From positions 211,014 to 275,013 of the forward strand of contig NZ_FTPR01000004.1 of assembly GCF_900156505.1 (NCBI RefSeq): DNA of 64,000 nucleotides, in the 5' to 3' direction. The notes under the pieces were generated by a model. That model was not told where the DNA came from. It ran no database searches and was given only the letters and a program-made list of their open reading frames with translations. Source of the stretch: Yoonia rosea. GTDB taxonomy: Bacteria; Pseudomonadota; Alphaproteobacteria; Rhodobacterales; Rhodobacteraceae. Made by a program: the position numbers and the translations under genes. This document shows positions 26,784 to 36,843 of the stretch, in pieces (positions within the stretch are counted from its first letter, which is position 1; each line of letters opens with the position of its first letter).

Positions 26784-29162
26784 ATGGCCGAAGGAAAACC
26801 CCTTGTTGTGAATTTCGCGCAACTGCGGCGCGGCGATGTCGATATTGTAGGTGGCAAGAACGCCTCTTTGGGTGAAATGATCCAGACCCTTGGTGCGAAG
26901 GGCATTCTTGTACCACCAGGGTTTGCGACGACGGCGGATGCGTTTCGGGCCTATTTGACGGCCAATGATCTGGATGCGCGGATCGCGGTGGCGCTCGACG
27001 CGCTGGCCAGCGGCAAGGCGACCTTGCAGAAGACAGGTCAACAGCTTCGTGACATGATCCTGCATGGCGCGTGGCCCGAAGAAACGGCAACGCAGATCGT
27101 GGACGCCTATCGCGCGCTGTCCGACTCCGCTGGCGAACCCGATATCCCCGTCGCTGTACGTTCCAGCGCAACGGCCGAGGATCTGCCGGATGCGAGTTTC
27201 GCCGGCCAGCAGGAAACCTTCCTGAATGTGACCGGCGCTGCGGCTCTGCTTGAGGCGTGTCGCAAATGCTATGCATCGCTCTTTACGGATCGCGCGATTT
27301 CCTATCGTCAGATACAGGGCTTTTCGCACACGCAGGTGGCACTGTCTGTGGGCGTGCAGCAGATGGTGCGCGCGGACACCGGCGGATCCGGCGTGATGTT
27401 TTCGATTGATACGGAATCAGGCTTTCCCGACGCTGTCCTGATCAATGCCGCCTGGGGTCTTGGCGAGAACGTCGTGCAAGGGGCTGTCGATCCCGATGAG
27501 TACGAGGTGTACAAGCCGTTTCTGGATGATGAAACCAAAGTGCCCATTCTGGAAAAAACCCTTGGTGCCAAAGAGATCAAAATGATCCATGACCGCGATG
27601 GCACCCCCCGCAATGTGCCCACCTCAAAGGCGGAACGCGGACGGTTCGTGCTGAGTGATCCCGAGATTCTGACCCTCGCGCGGCAGGCGAAGATCATTGA
27701 AGAGCACTATGGTTGCCCGATGGATATGGAGTGGGCGCGCGATGGCAAGACCGGCACACTTTATATCGTGCAGGCGCGGCCCGAGACGGTGCAGTCACGG
27801 GCGGATGTCGGGTCACTGAAATCCTATACGGTGGCGGATGCGGGCGAAACGCTCGTCACCGGGCTGAGCGTCGGGAATGCCGCAGTGAACGGCCGCGTGT
27901 GCATGATCGAAAGTGCCGCTGATATCGCGAATTTCGTAGATGGCTCTGTGCTGGTCACCTCCACCACGGATCCCGACTGGGTGCCCATCATGAAACGCGC
28001 CGCTGCGATCGTGACGGACCATGGCGGGCGCACCTCGCATGCGGCGATTGTCAGCCGTGAACTCGGGCTGCCGGCCGTTGTGGGCTGTGGTGACGCTACG
28101 CATCTGTTGCATGACGGGCAGGATGTGACCGTGTCCTGTGCAGGGGGCCAGGAGGGCGTTGTCACGGCAGGTTTGTCCAAGATCACTGTGACCGAGGAAA
28201 CGCTGGACGCACTGCCTGATATCAAAACCAAGGTCATGCTGAACCTTGCCAATCCCGCAGCGGCCTTGCGCTGGTGGCGATTGCCTGTCGATGGGGTGGG
28301 GCTCGCGCGGATGGAGTTTGTCATCAACAGCGCGGTCAAGGTGCATCCGATGGCACTGCTGGCGTTCGATGCGGTCAAGGATACAGAGGCCCGCGACAAG
28401 ATTGATGCGCTGACCAAAGGTTACGACAGCAAGCCTGCGTATTTTGTCGATCAACTCTCGCGCGGATTGTCGCGGATTGCCGCGTTTTGCTATCCCAAGC
28501 CGGTGATCGTGCGGATGAGCGATTTCAAGACCAACGAATACGCCGACCTTCTGGGTGGGCGTGATTTCGAACCGCATGAAGAGAACCCGATGATCGGGTT
28601 CCGTGGCGCATCGCGCTATTACTCGGACCATTACCGCGCCGGTTTCGCTCTGGAATGTCAGGCGATTGCGCGGCTGCGCGGGCAGATGGGTTTTGAGAAT
28701 GTGATCGTGATGATCCCCTTCTGCCGCACTCCGCAAGAGGCCGATAATGTGCTGGCTGTGATGCAGGACAACGGTCTGGAGCGGGGCAAGGACGGCTTGC
28801 AGGTTTACGTGATGTGCGAAATTCCCGCCAATGTGGTGCGCGCGGCGGAATTTGCGGAACGCTTTGACGGCTTTTCTATCGGATCGAATGACTTGACCCA
28901 ACTGACGCTGGGGATCGACCGCGATTCAGACGCGCTGGCAAACCTGTTCCGAGAAGATGATCCGGCAGTGCTATGGATGATCGAAACCGTGATCCGCGAA
29001 GCGCATAAAGCAGGCAAGAAAGTGGGGTTCTGCGGACAGGCCCCTAGCAATGATCCGGCTTATGCGCAGCGTCTGGTCGGGTTCGGGATCGACAGTATTT
29101 CGGTGACGCCGGACAGCTTTGTACAGGTCTTGCGCAATGTGGCCGAAGCTGAGAGGAGCTAG
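26784..29162 (+). CDS. ppsA: phosphoenolpyruvate synthase
   Basis: 792 residues. It converts pyruvate and ATP to PEP, AMP and phosphate for gluconeogenesis. In order: the ATP-grasp-like N-terminal domain (VGGKNASLGEM; PVAVRSSATAEDLPDASFAG), the swivelling phosphohistidine domain with GGRTSHAAIV, and the C-terminal TIM barrel ending in GFCGQAPS, which holds the catalytic Cys. The start at 26784 has a GGAGGAC site 5 bases upstream; in-frame codons further up lack one. Convergent with pfkB, sharing 4 bases at the stops; the two genes encode opposing glycolytic steps. Confidence 0.95.
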   Translation: MAEGKPLVVNFAQLRRGDVDIVGGKNASLGEMIQTLGAKGILVPPGFATTADAFRAYLTANDLDARIAVALDALASGKATLQKTGQQLRDMILHGAWPEETATQIVDAYRALSDSAGEPDIPVAVRSSATAEDLPDASFAGQQETFLNVTGAAALLEACRKCYASLFTDRAISYRQIQGFSHTQVALSVGVQQMVRADTGGSGVMFSIDTESGFPDAVLINAAWGLGENVVQGAVDPDEYEVYKPFLDDETKVPILEKTLGAKEIKMIHDRDGTPRNVPTSKAERGRFVLSDPEILTLARQAKIIEEHYGCPMDMEWARDGKTGTLYIVQARPETVQSRADVGSLKSYTVADAGETLVTGLSVGNAAVNGRVCMIESAADIANFVDGSVLVTSTTDPDWVPIMKRAAAIVTDHGGRTSHAAIVSRELGLPAVVGCGDATHLLHDGQDVTVSCAGGQEGVVTAGLSKITVTEETLDALPDIKTKVMLNLANPAAALRWWRLPVDGVGLARMEFVINSAVKVHPMALLAFDAVKDTEARDKIDALTKGYDSKPAYFVDQLSRGLSRIAAFCYPKPVIVRMSDFKTNEYADLLGGRDFEPHEENPMIGFRGASRYYSDHYRAGFALECQAIARLRGQMGFENVIVMIPFCRTPQEADNVLAVMQDNGLERGKDGLQVYVMCEIPANVVRAAEFAERFDGFSIGSNDLTQLTLGIDRDSDALANLFREDDPAVLWMIETVIREAHKAGKKVGFCGQAPSNDPAYAQRLVGFGIDSISVTPDSFVQVLRNVAEAERS

Positions 29163-30115
29163 AGAACTTCAATGCGGCATTGGTCATAACAGGCCTGTGC
29201 GTGGGGCAGATCGCAAAGCGCAGTGGCCTCGGTGCTGACTGTGGCGCTGGCTGCCGCAACGCCCCATCTCAGCGCTTCGTCTGCGGTGCCGCCGCGCGCG
29301 AGTGTCAATGTCATAGCCCCCACAAACGCATCGCCCGCGCCGATTTTACTACGCACGGTGACTGTGGGCGCATGACAAAAGAAGCGCTGGTCACGGGACA
29401 CGAGAACCGAACCTTCGGCGCCACGACCTGTGACAATCATGTCGGCCACACCCCGCGCAACCAGATCGGCGGCAAAGGCCACGCTGTCGGCAACCGTATC
29501 CATCGGATGCTTGGCCGCCTCGGCTGCTTCTGATTGGTCGACGCGCAGCAGATAGACGGGCGTTGTGGGGGCGCCAATAAGCCTGTCCAGTGCCCGGCTC
29601 GAGGTATCGACCACAACGCGGGCGTTTTTTTCCTCAGCGATGGCAATGATCCGGCTTTGCATATCTTCTGGCAGACCGGGCGCGACGCTGCCGCTGATCA
29701 CAACATAGCTGTCGAGGGTGGTGTGGGCTGCGATTTCGGTCATCAGGCGGTCAGCATCCTGTGCGGTCAGGTGCTCTCCCGGAACGCCAAAGCGATACTG
29801 CGCGCCCGTCGCGTCGTCAGTGACAGCAAAGCTCTGCCGCGTTTCGCCGCTGACGACGATAGGCAGGGCAGGGACCCCTTCGGCGGCCAAAAGATTGACA
29901 AGCCGCTGCCCCATCGGGCCACCGACGGCGACAAGTGCCCGAGCCGCGCCGCCCAGTTTCTGCACGGCGCGGGTCACATTGACACCCCCGCCGCCCGGAT
30001 CGTAGCGCGGTGCCGCACAACGCAGCTTGGGCCCTGCAATGACCGCTTGCACATGCGTTGCCACATCCACTGCAGGGTTGAGTGTAATCGTCAGAATGTC
30101 GGCCTGTGGGCGCAT
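29159..30115 (-). CDS. pfkB: PfkB-type 6-phosphofructokinase
   Basis: 318 residues of the ribokinase-like PfkB family. It starts ILTITLNPAVDVATHV, has KLRCAAPRYDPGGGGVNV as in E. coli PfkB, and ends with the catalytic SKIGAGDAFVGAM (anion hole and base Asp). That early segment fits 6-phosphofructokinase II better than FruK, but a 1-phosphofructokinase or tagatose-phosphate kinase cannot be excluded. It follows a small gene with a 1-base gap and is convergent with ppsA. Confidence 0.82.
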   Translation of the reverse strand: MRPQADILTITLNPAVDVATHVQAVIAGPKLRCAAPRYDPGGGGVNVTRAVQKLGGAARALVAVGGPMGQRLVNLLAAEGVPALPIVVSGETRQSFAVTDDATGAQYRFGVPGEHLTAQDADRLMTEIAAHTTLDSYVVISGSVAPGLPEDMQSRIIAIAEEKNARVVVDTSSRALDRLIGAPTTPVYLLRVDQSEAAEAAKHPMDTVADSVAFAADLVARGVADMIVTGRGAEGSVLVSRDQRFFCHAPTVTVRSKIGAGDAFVGAMTLTLARGGTADEALRWGVAAASATVSTEATALCDLPHAQACYDQCRIEVL

Positions 30116-30116
30116 C

Positions 30117-30476
30117 CTAGGCTTTTTGCGCCATGGCCAACCTCATTAAAGCGGCCAGAACAGCCTGCGCAAGAACCGGTGATCGCCCGATACCGATGGC
30201 GGCATCGCTGTCGCGGCTGTCATTTTCGCGCAGGGTGCAGTGCCAGTGGCCGTCACGGTCATTTGTACGCCCACGGATATGAATGGACCAGTTGGGATAG
30301 GCCTCATCCGCAATCAGCATCGCTGCATCGGTCTTGCTCAGGTTTTCGGCGCTGGGCAGGGTGGTCTGGGCCAGCAGGTAAGCCAAGGCATGAAGAACCC
30401 CGTCAAAGCTGGCAATACTCATGTCGCGCGTGGTTTCGAGTTCCTTAATCAGGATGTCCAGTTCAGGGTCTTTCAT
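30117..30476 (-). CDS. small hypothetical protein upstream of pfkB (119 aa)
   Basis: The ATG at 30476 is fixed by a strong AGGAGG site 7 bases upstream; a longer frame to 30539 contains that site and is rejected. The product is soluble, helical at first (DPELDILIKELETTRDMSIASFDGVLHALAYLLAQ). A beta-like half with WSIHIRGRTNDRDGHWHCTLREND follows, and the end is Ala-rich. It is a tight operon partner of pfkB (1 base apart), which hints at a link with sugar-phosphate metabolism. Family not recognised. Confidence 0.7.
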   Translation of the reverse strand: MKDPELDILIKELETTRDMSIASFDGVLHALAYLLAQTTLPSAENLSKTDAAMLIADEAYPNWSIHIRGRTNDRDGHWHCTLRENDSRDSDAAIGIGRSPVLAQAVLAALMRLAMAQKA

Positions 30477-30672
30477 CGCGTGTCCTCCTAGGTGGGTCGG
30501 CGTGTTGACTATCTCTACCAACGCTTGCGACGACCGCATTTGATCTCGGTCAATTGCGCACAGCCGATCTGGATAACAAAGGGCAGCGCAAAGGCCGGTC
30601 TTCGCCAGTCATTTGCTCTTGCGCGATATGCATCGGCCAGCGATGGTTTGCTAACCAAAGGACCCTGTCACA

Positions 30673-32202
30673 TTGATCAAGACCCAAGACCCTCCAAAGC
30701 TGCTATCGCTTTGGCTTCTTATCTTTCTGCAAGCCGGAATTTCTGCGTCCAGTCTCGTGGTCGAGATCGTCGCGGGGCGCATGATTGCGCCTTACGTCGG
30801 GATGAGCCTTTATACGTGGACAGCCATTATTGCCGTCGTGCTGGCGGGGTTTTCTGTTGGCCATTGGTGGGGTGGCCGGATTGCCGCGCGTGACACCGCG
30901 CAGGCGTTGCGCATGGCGGGGTGGATCATGTTGGCCGCGGCCCTTACCACCGCAGGGGCAACATTGCTGCTGCGCGCCTTTGCAGGACCTGTGATTGCAA
31001 CATTCGTGCATCCCATGGCGGCAATCACCGCGTTAAGCGCCTTGGCATTCTTTCTTCCGTCACTTTTTGCCGGTGTCCCTGCGCCGATCCTGACGGTTGC
31101 AGCGATGCGCGGGCGTGCGCAGGCCGAACAGGCCTTGGGGGCCATGTTCGCCGCGGGTGCGGTTGGTGCAATTGCGGGCACGCTTCTTGCGGGCTTCTTG
31201 TTTGTCCCGTGGATCGGATCGGTGATGACCCTTGTCGTGATCACTGTGGTCTATGTGGTTGCGGCGCTGATCTGTTTCAGGCTTGGCAATCTGTTGCCAT
31301 GCGGGCAGGCAGCCGCCCTTGGCGGGATCGTGATTGCCTTTGCAACCGGATATGGCGCACTGACCATGCCTGCCGTCTGCGACCGTGAAAGCAGCTATTA
31401 CTGTATCCGGACTGTTGCTTTGTCGGACAACCCCGACGATCCGGTGAACCTGATGGTGGTCGATCATCTGGCGCATGGCATCAGCGGCAGAGCAGAGCCG
31501 CGGACTATGTTCACGGAACATGCAGCCATGCTTGATGCTTTGCCACGGATGCGGATGGGCCGGACAGATTTCTCATCGTTTCATATCGGTGGTGGCACCT
31601 ATTCTGTCCCGCGCGCTTGGGCGGCGCGGGGGATCGGGGACATTACAATCGCTGAAGTCGATCCTGCGGTCACAGAGATCGCGGTTGAAAATTTCTGGTT
31701 TGATCCCGCAACGGCCACCATTTTGCACGGTGACGCACGCGTTGCGTTGAACAGAAGTACCCAACGGTTCGATGTCATTGTCGGTGATGCGTTCACCGAT
31801 ATTGCAGCACCCGCGCATCTGGTGACACAGGAATTTTTCGAACTGGTGGCAAGCCGGTTGGCGCCGCAAGGCGTCTTTGCGATGAATATGATCGACAATG
31901 TTGATCGTATGTATGCGCTTGCCGCCGTCCACGCGACGTTGCGCAGTGTCTTTCCAAGCGTCGAGATCTGGACCAAAGCTGTCGCCCCGGAGCCGGGGCA
32001 ACGCCGTGTGTTTATCTTGCTTGCCAGTGCACAGGATAGCGCCTTTTCCACAGTGGATGCGCTGGCCCCGGATTCAAAACGCTTTCAGGTGCTGGATGGC
32101 GCCTTCGTGGACAATATTCTGGGGCAACGGAACCCGAAAATCCTGACGGACGACCACGCGCCGCTTGCTTTTCTGATGGGATTTGACCCTGCCGTGGACT
32201 GA
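30673..32202 (+). CDS. membrane-fused spermidine-synthase-like protein
   Basis: 509 residues. The first ~220 form about seven membrane helices with EIVAGRMIAPYVGMSLYTWT, the start typical of MFS/spermidine-synthase fusions. Residues ~260-500 form a spermidine synthase-like Rossmann domain (FHIGGGTYSVPRAW; ITIAEVDPAVTEIA; GDAFTD). The start is a TTG at 30673, because the next ATG would remove the first helix. The GGGxxxxPR pattern is kept, but DGxxQ, the usual polyamine-site motif, is replaced, so the product may not be spermidine. Monocistronic. Confidence 0.85.
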   Translation: MIKTQDPPKLLSLWLLIFLQAGISASSLVVEIVAGRMIAPYVGMSLYTWTAIIAVVLAGFSVGHWWGGRIAARDTAQALRMAGWIMLAAALTTAGATLLLRAFAGPVIATFVHPMAAITALSALAFFLPSLFAGVPAPILTVAAMRGRAQAEQALGAMFAAGAVGAIAGTLLAGFLFVPWIGSVMTLVVITVVYVVAALICFRLGNLLPCGQAAALGGIVIAFATGYGALTMPAVCDRESSYYCIRTVALSDNPDDPVNLMVVDHLAHGISGRAEPRTMFTEHAAMLDALPRMRMGRTDFSSFHIGGGTYSVPRAWAARGIGDITIAEVDPAVTEIAVENFWFDPATATILHGDARVALNRSTQRFDVIVGDAFTDIAAPAHLVTQEFFELVASRLAPQGVFAMNMIDNVDRMYALAAVHATLRSVFPSVEIWTKAVAPEPGQRRVFILLASAQDSAFSTVDALAPDSKRFQVLDGAFVDNILGQRNPKILTDDHAPLAFLMGFDPAVD

Positions 32203-32333
32203 GTGCCTGCGCAACAACTGCAGCTGGTGCCGAAGTGCAGTTTCCACCAAAAACGCCAGCATGCGGTGGCCTGTGTTGCATCGCCCGACCTTGTTACCTA
32301 ACAGAGGGGCACGCCCGATAAAGGTTCCATGAC

Positions 32334-33248
32334 ATGCTGATCACATTTTTGGCCATTGCGCCGGTTTTTGCCCTGATCCTGATGGGCTACGGCTTGCGGC
32401 GTGGCGGTATCCCCTCGACCGAGTTCTGGAACCTCAATGACCGTCTGGTCTATTGGGTTTTGATGCCTGCGCTGTTCTTTGCGAAAATCTCGGCGGCTGA
32501 TCTGAGTGGTGGTTTGGGGGACTATGCGGTTCTGCTCTATGCAGGCTTCTTTTCGGCGATCTTTTGTGGATGGCTGTTCGGGCGCAGCTTCGCGCCGCCC
32601 CAAGCCAGTTCCCTTTTGCAGGGCAGTGCGCGTTTCAACACCTTTATCGGTCTGGCCATCGCCGAGGCGCTTTTTGGCACGCCGGGTTTGCAGATCGCCG
32701 TGCTGGGGTCCGCGCTTTTGGTGCCTGTCGTCAACGTCACCGTTGTGACCATCATGGCGCGGCAGCTGGGCGGCGGGGGCAAGTCAATCGTTCTGGGGCT
32801 GGTGAAAAACCCACTGATCCTGAGCATCGTCGCAGGGGCGCTCTTCAACTTTGCAGGTCTGAATGAAGTGCCTGTCCTGCACGAGATTGCCCGCATTCTG
32901 GGTGACGCCGCATTGCCGATCATGCTGCTCTGTGTCGGGGCCAATCTGAAACTGCGCGGATTGAGCGGGTCTGTCGTGATCATCGGGCTGTCGATGGCTG
33001 GCAAGTTGCTGATCAACCCTTTGGCCGTCATTCTTGCGGCTTGGGTGCTTGCGCCTGATCCCTTGGTCTTTCAGGTCGCCCTGATTTTTGCAGCCCTTCC
33101 TGTCGGGGTTGCCAGCTACACGCTGGCGCGCGAAATGCGCGGTGATGCGTCCTTGATGGCGGCCATGATTACCACGCAGACCTTGCTGAGCTTCCTGACC
33201 TTGCCTGTGACGCTGATGATCGGGCAGGCTGTGCTGTCGCTCAACTAG
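32334..33248 (+). CDS. AEC family transporter
   Basis: 304 residues and about ten membrane helices in two groups of five, separated by a short loop. The N-terminus (LITFLAIAPVFALILMGYGLRR) and the NPLILSIVAGALFNFAGL segment are typical of the auxin-efflux-carrier/malonate transporter family. In bacteria such proteins move small carboxylates such as malonate or malate; no adjacent catabolic gene identifies the substrate. Next to an AraC-type regulator gene 85 bases downstream on the same strand. Confidence 0.88.
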   Translation: MLITFLAIAPVFALILMGYGLRRGGIPSTEFWNLNDRLVYWVLMPALFFAKISAADLSGGLGDYAVLLYAGFFSAIFCGWLFGRSFAPPQASSLLQGSARFNTFIGLAIAEALFGTPGLQIAVLGSALLVPVVNVTVVTIMARQLGGGGKSIVLGLVKNPLILSIVAGALFNFAGLNEVPVLHEIARILGDAALPIMLLCVGANLKLRGLSGSVVIIGLSMAGKLLINPLAVILAAWVLAPDPLVFQVALIFAALPVGVASYTLAREMRGDASLMAAMITTQTLLSFLTLPVTLMIGQAVLSLN

Positions 33249-33333
33249 GCCGCAAGAACCGGTGACAGGCTGCGTGATGATATGACGTGATCCTTTCTTT
33301 GCGGGAACGTTCAGTGACATATACGGTCTGGCT

Positions 33334-34353
33334 ATGAATACTGCAGCACCCACGCCCCTTTCGACTGTGTCACGCCAGTTCATTCAGGATTGGCTGGTGG
33401 CCTTGCGTCCGCTTTGTACGGATGCGCAGATGCAGTCTTTGATGCAGCGTGCGGGGTTGGTTGCCGATGATACGCTGCCCTATGGCCGTGTGACGCTTGA
33501 TCAGATTGTGCGCCTGTACCAGCTTGCCGCGGTTGAGACCGGTGATGAAATGATGGGGCTTTGGAGCAGGCCGATCCGTCCCAGAGCGTTGCAACATCTG
33601 CTGACATCGGTCCGCGAGGCCACCAGCATTCCGTCGGCGCTCTATCGGTTTGCGACGTTCTGGAACCTGCTGTTGGATGACTACCAATGGGATCTGACCG
33701 AAAGGGGTGACACGTTGCTGCTCTCGCTGACCCCGCAACAGCCGGTGCCGCCGCAACCCTTTGGTCATATGCTGATCCTCAAACTTGCCCATGGCCTTTT
33801 GTCCTGGCTTGCGGGGCATGAGGTGCCCGTCAAGCGTGTGGATTTCGCCTTTGCGCGGCCGGAGTACGATCAGGATTACGCCATTATCTTTCCGGCCCCG
33901 CTGCGGTTTGCACAACCAGCCACATCAATCGCTTTCGATCTGCATTTGCTGGGGGCGGTTGAACCACGCAGCACTACCGATCTGGACCGCTTTCTTCAGA
34001 ATGCCCCGCGCGACTGGATTTTCACAAGTTCGCGGGAACATACGCAATCGCTGCGTGTCCGCACCTATCTGAGCCAGACAGACTGGGCCAATGCCACATT
34101 GAGCGATGCGGCCCGCGCGATGCATATGACGCCGCGCACCCTGATGCGCAGGCTGGACGCGGATGGGACCTCTTTCCAGTCGATCAAGGACGCCTTGCGC
34201 CGCGATATCGCGATCCGTGATTTGCAGGCGGGCCGCAAAAGCATTCAGGCAATCGCGCAGGATGTCGGTTTTTCATCGGCAGCAAATTTCCATCGGGCCT
34301 TTCTGCGGTGGACAGGCAGCACGCCGAGCGCCTATCGCCGCACGCAAGTCTGA
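33334..34353 (+). CDS. AraC family transcriptional regulator
   Basis: 339 residues. The N-terminal ~200 match the Arabinose_bd-like (OruR/ArgR-type) ligand domain. The C-terminal ~90 form the AraC double helix-turn-helix: ATLSDAARAMHMTPRTLMRRL, then AIAQDVGFSSAANFHRAFLRW and TGSTPSAYR, the family signature. It probably regulates the acyl-CoA dehydrogenase gene downstream or the AEC gene upstream; the ligand is unknown. Confidence 0.9.
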   Translation: MNTAAPTPLSTVSRQFIQDWLVALRPLCTDAQMQSLMQRAGLVADDTLPYGRVTLDQIVRLYQLAAVETGDEMMGLWSRPIRPRALQHLLTSVREATSIPSALYRFATFWNLLLDDYQWDLTERGDTLLLSLTPQQPVPPQPFGHMLILKLAHGLLSWLAGHEVPVKRVDFAFARPEYDQDYAIIFPAPLRFAQPATSIAFDLHLLGAVEPRSTTDLDRFLQNAPRDWIFTSSREHTQSLRVRTYLSQTDWANATLSDAARAMHMTPRTLMRRLDADGTSFQSIKDALRRDIAIRDLQAGRKSIQAIAQDVGFSSAANFHRAFLRWTGSTPSAYRRTQV

Positions 34354-34536
34354 CAGGCAGATATTTTGTCAGTTTTTGATAATCATATGTCATCTCATGA
34401 GATAGAGGCAGCCTACAGGGCGCGATACAAACCTTTATAGATAAGTAGTCTGAAGCAGCGTCGTGCATGCGGGTATCGATTTGCCGAGCTGCGGGATATG
34501 GCGATTTCAGATAGCGCTGATATGAAGGACGCTCCC

Positions 34537-35718
34537 ATGACAGAGAAACTCACCGCCATTCTGCAAGCTGCCAAGGACCACGCTGAACAGGTGATCCTGC
34601 CCAATGTGGATGCATGGAACGCCGCAAAGAAATGGCCGCGTGATGCCTCGGACAGGGCGGGGGCTGCGGGGCTGACGGGGCTTTATGCGCCCGAAGAGTT
34701 TGGCGGGCAGGGTTTGCCGCTGTCCGAGGGCATTCAGGTCTACGAACAATTGGGGCTTGGTGACGGGGCCTACGCCTTTGCGGTTTCGATGCATAATATC
34801 TGTACCTTTGCAGGCTGCGGGTATGGCACGGACGCCTTCAAGCAGAAATGGGCGCGGGATCTGACATCAGGGCGCAAGCTGGCGAATTTTGCATTGACCG
34901 AACCGCAGTCAGGGTCTGACCCCATGCAGATGTACACCCGTGCGACCATCAACACAGACGGAACATGGACGATCAGCGGTGCGAAGGCCTGGGTCAGTCT
35001 TGCGACAGAGGCTGACATCTATTTCACGGTTGTCAAAACCAGTGATGCGCCCGGCCACAAGGACATGGCGATGATCGCTATCCCTGCCGATGCGCCGGGT
35101 CTGCGTTTCGGGCCGATGTACGAGACACCATCCTACAATTTCCTGCCCATGTCCGAGATGTATTTGGACAAGGTTGTGGTGAGTGAGGACAACATCATCC
35201 TGCCTATCGGACAGGGCTTGCAGGGCTCGCTTATGGCGATTGATATCGCGCGCGTCTCGATCGCGTCAGGGTGCTGTGGGTTGATGCAAGCGGCACTTGA
35301 TACAGCCTTGTCCTATGCCAAGAACCGCAAGATGTTTGGCGGCAAGAACCTTGAACTTGACGGTATTCAGTGGATGCTTGGAGAGGTCGCGACGGACCTT
35401 GAAGTCTCGCGTCTTCTCTATCGCAAAGCCGCAGAAGCACTGGGCACGCCCGAGGGCCCCCTGATGGCGGCCCATGCCAAGCGTTTCGTGCCGGATGCCG
35501 CGCTTAAGGCTGCAAATACCTGCACGCAGGTCTTGGGTGGCATGGGATTGTTGGCGCCCTACGGCCTTGACCGTCTGTCGCGTCTTGCCCAGATGCTGCG
35601 GATCGTGGATGGCACGACAGAGATCAGCCGCGTCGTCATCGGGCGCGCCTTGCAAAAACGCGCGGCGACTTTGCCAGATTTGCCGGTGCCCAAAGGGTTT
35701 GGTGAGACTGGCAGCTAA
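34537..35718 (+). CDS. acyl-CoA dehydrogenase
   Basis: 393 residues, a FAD enzyme that oxidises acyl-CoA to 2-enoyl-CoA. Visible are [12 protein letters not shown] (FAD/substrate loop), [15 protein letters not shown], the [26 protein letters not shown] block, and the C-terminal [22 protein letters not shown] with an [13 protein letters not shown] segment. The catalytic Glu cannot be placed with certainty. Start at 34537 follows an AAGGAC site; in-frame ATGs at 34498 and 34522 add 13 or 5 residues. Chain-length specificity is unknown. Confidence 0.92.
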   Translation: MTEKLTAILQAAKDHAEQVILPNVDAWNAAKKWPRDASDRAGAAGLTGLYAPEEFGGQGLPLSEGIQVYEQLGLGDGAYAFAVSMHNICTFAGCGYGTDAFKQKWARDLTSGRKLANFALTEPQSGSDPMQMYTRATINTDGTWTISGAKAWVSLATEADIYFTVVKTSDAPGHKDMAMIAIPADAPGLRFGPMYETPSYNFLPMSEMYLDKVVVSEDNIILPIGQGLQGSLMAIDIARVSIASGCCGLMQAALDTALSYAKNRKMFGGKNLELDGIQWMLGEVATDLEVSRLLYRKAAEALGTPEGPLMAAHAKRFVPDAALKAANTCTQVLGGMGLLAPYGLDRLSRLAQMLRIVDGTTEISRVVIGRALQKRAATLPDLPVPKGFGETGS

Positions 35719-35735
35719 ATCGCCATGCACCAAAG

Positions 35736-36791
35736 CTATTCAGTTGCTGTAAAGCCCACAATCAGCTGATGCAGACCGAGTGCCGCACCTGCGAAGATCG
35801 CAGCGAGCGTGACAGGCGCGCTGAAGGCTAGCAGCGAGAACGCAGTCAGTCCTTGGCCGATACTGCACCCGATGGCGATCACGGCACCCACACCCATCAG
35901 GCCTGCACCGATGATCTGGCGACGCAACTCGCGCGGGTCCTCGCAGGCTTCCCAGCGGAAATGGCCTTTGATCAGACTGCCAAGAAAAGCGCCGATCCAG
36001 ACCCCCGCGACAGAGCCGATCCCGAATGAGAGTGACTGACCCGAGGCGGTCATCCCGTAAAGGATGGCTTCGCCGACAGGGGCCGAGAACGTGTGGGAGA
36101 CAAGCGGCAGGTCATCGAAACCGTGCGCGTTGATATACTGCATCCCGCCCCATGCGCTGATAACAGCAAGGCCGACCGCAGTGCCCCAGAAGATGGCTGA
36201 ACGGTCTTGTCGCAATGTACGCGCGCTTAGCGCAAAGGCTACCAGCAGCGCGCCGATCACCAAGCCGATAAAAGCTACTGAAATGCCGGTCGCCGCACCC
36301 AATGTATGGGCTATACCGCTTGGGATTGCGGCAGGCGGGGGCGGGGGGAAGACTTCAACGCGGATCCATGCGAGCGGGCCTGAGAGCGTGACATAGGCGC
36401 TGATACCCATCACCAGAACGATTACGAAAGACCGCAGATCACCACCGCCGAGCCGTGCAAGCGCGCCATAGCCGCAGTTTCCGGCCATCGCCATGCCGTA
36501 GCCGAAAAGACCACCCCCTATGATGCTTGCAAGTGGTGACCATTGTTGTGACAGATAGAAAGATTTTGCGGGGTCGAAAAGGCCAAACGCCATCAAGCCG
36601 AAACTGCCAATGACAGCGGTTCCGATGGCCAGAATCCACATTCTCAGGCGTTTGTCATTGTTGCCGTAAAGATAATCTTCGATCGCGCCCAATGTGCAGA
36701 ACCGGCCCAGCCTTGCGGCAAGTCCGAGTAAGACACCGCCAAACAACCCGACGGCTGCCGCGACGTTCGCCTCTCCCAATGCATCGAGCAA
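35736..36791 (-). CDS. soxT: YeeE/YedE-type sulfur-compound transporter SoxT
   Basis: 351 residues with about nine to ten membrane helices. The three Cys-containing signatures of the thiosulfate-transporter family (RFCTLGA, AGNCGYGAL, IGCSIGQGLTAFS) are present. It is the third gene of the leftward soxS-soxR-soxT unit, starting 52 bases after soxR, as in Paracoccus-type clusters. It probably imports thiosulfate or another sulfur species that signals to SoxR; direct transport is inference from the family. Convergent with the acyl-CoA dehydrogenase gene. Confidence 0.88.
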   Translation of the reverse strand: MLDALGEANVAAAVGLFGGVLLGLAARLGRFCTLGAIEDYLYGNNDKRLRMWILAIGTAVIGSFGLMAFGLFDPAKSFYLSQQWSPLASIIGGGLFGYGMAMAGNCGYGALARLGGGDLRSFVIVLVMGISAYVTLSGPLAWIRVEVFPPPPPAAIPSGIAHTLGAATGISVAFIGLVIGALLVAFALSARTLRQDRSAIFWGTAVGLAVISAWGGMQYINAHGFDDLPLVSHTFSAPVGEAILYGMTASGQSLSFGIGSVAGVWIGAFLGSLIKGHFRWEACEDPRELRRQIIGAGLMGVGAVIAIGCSIGQGLTAFSLLAFSAPVTLAAIFAGAALGLHQLIVGFTATE

Positions 36792-36843
36792 TGGCCGACC
36801 CTCCCTGTTATGTCAGTCGAATTGAACGGGAGGTGGCTAAGCC

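Noticed and set aside
27813..28901. A 362-codon minus-strand open frame
   Set aside because: Shadow of ppsA; His/Arg/Gln-rich without family likeness.
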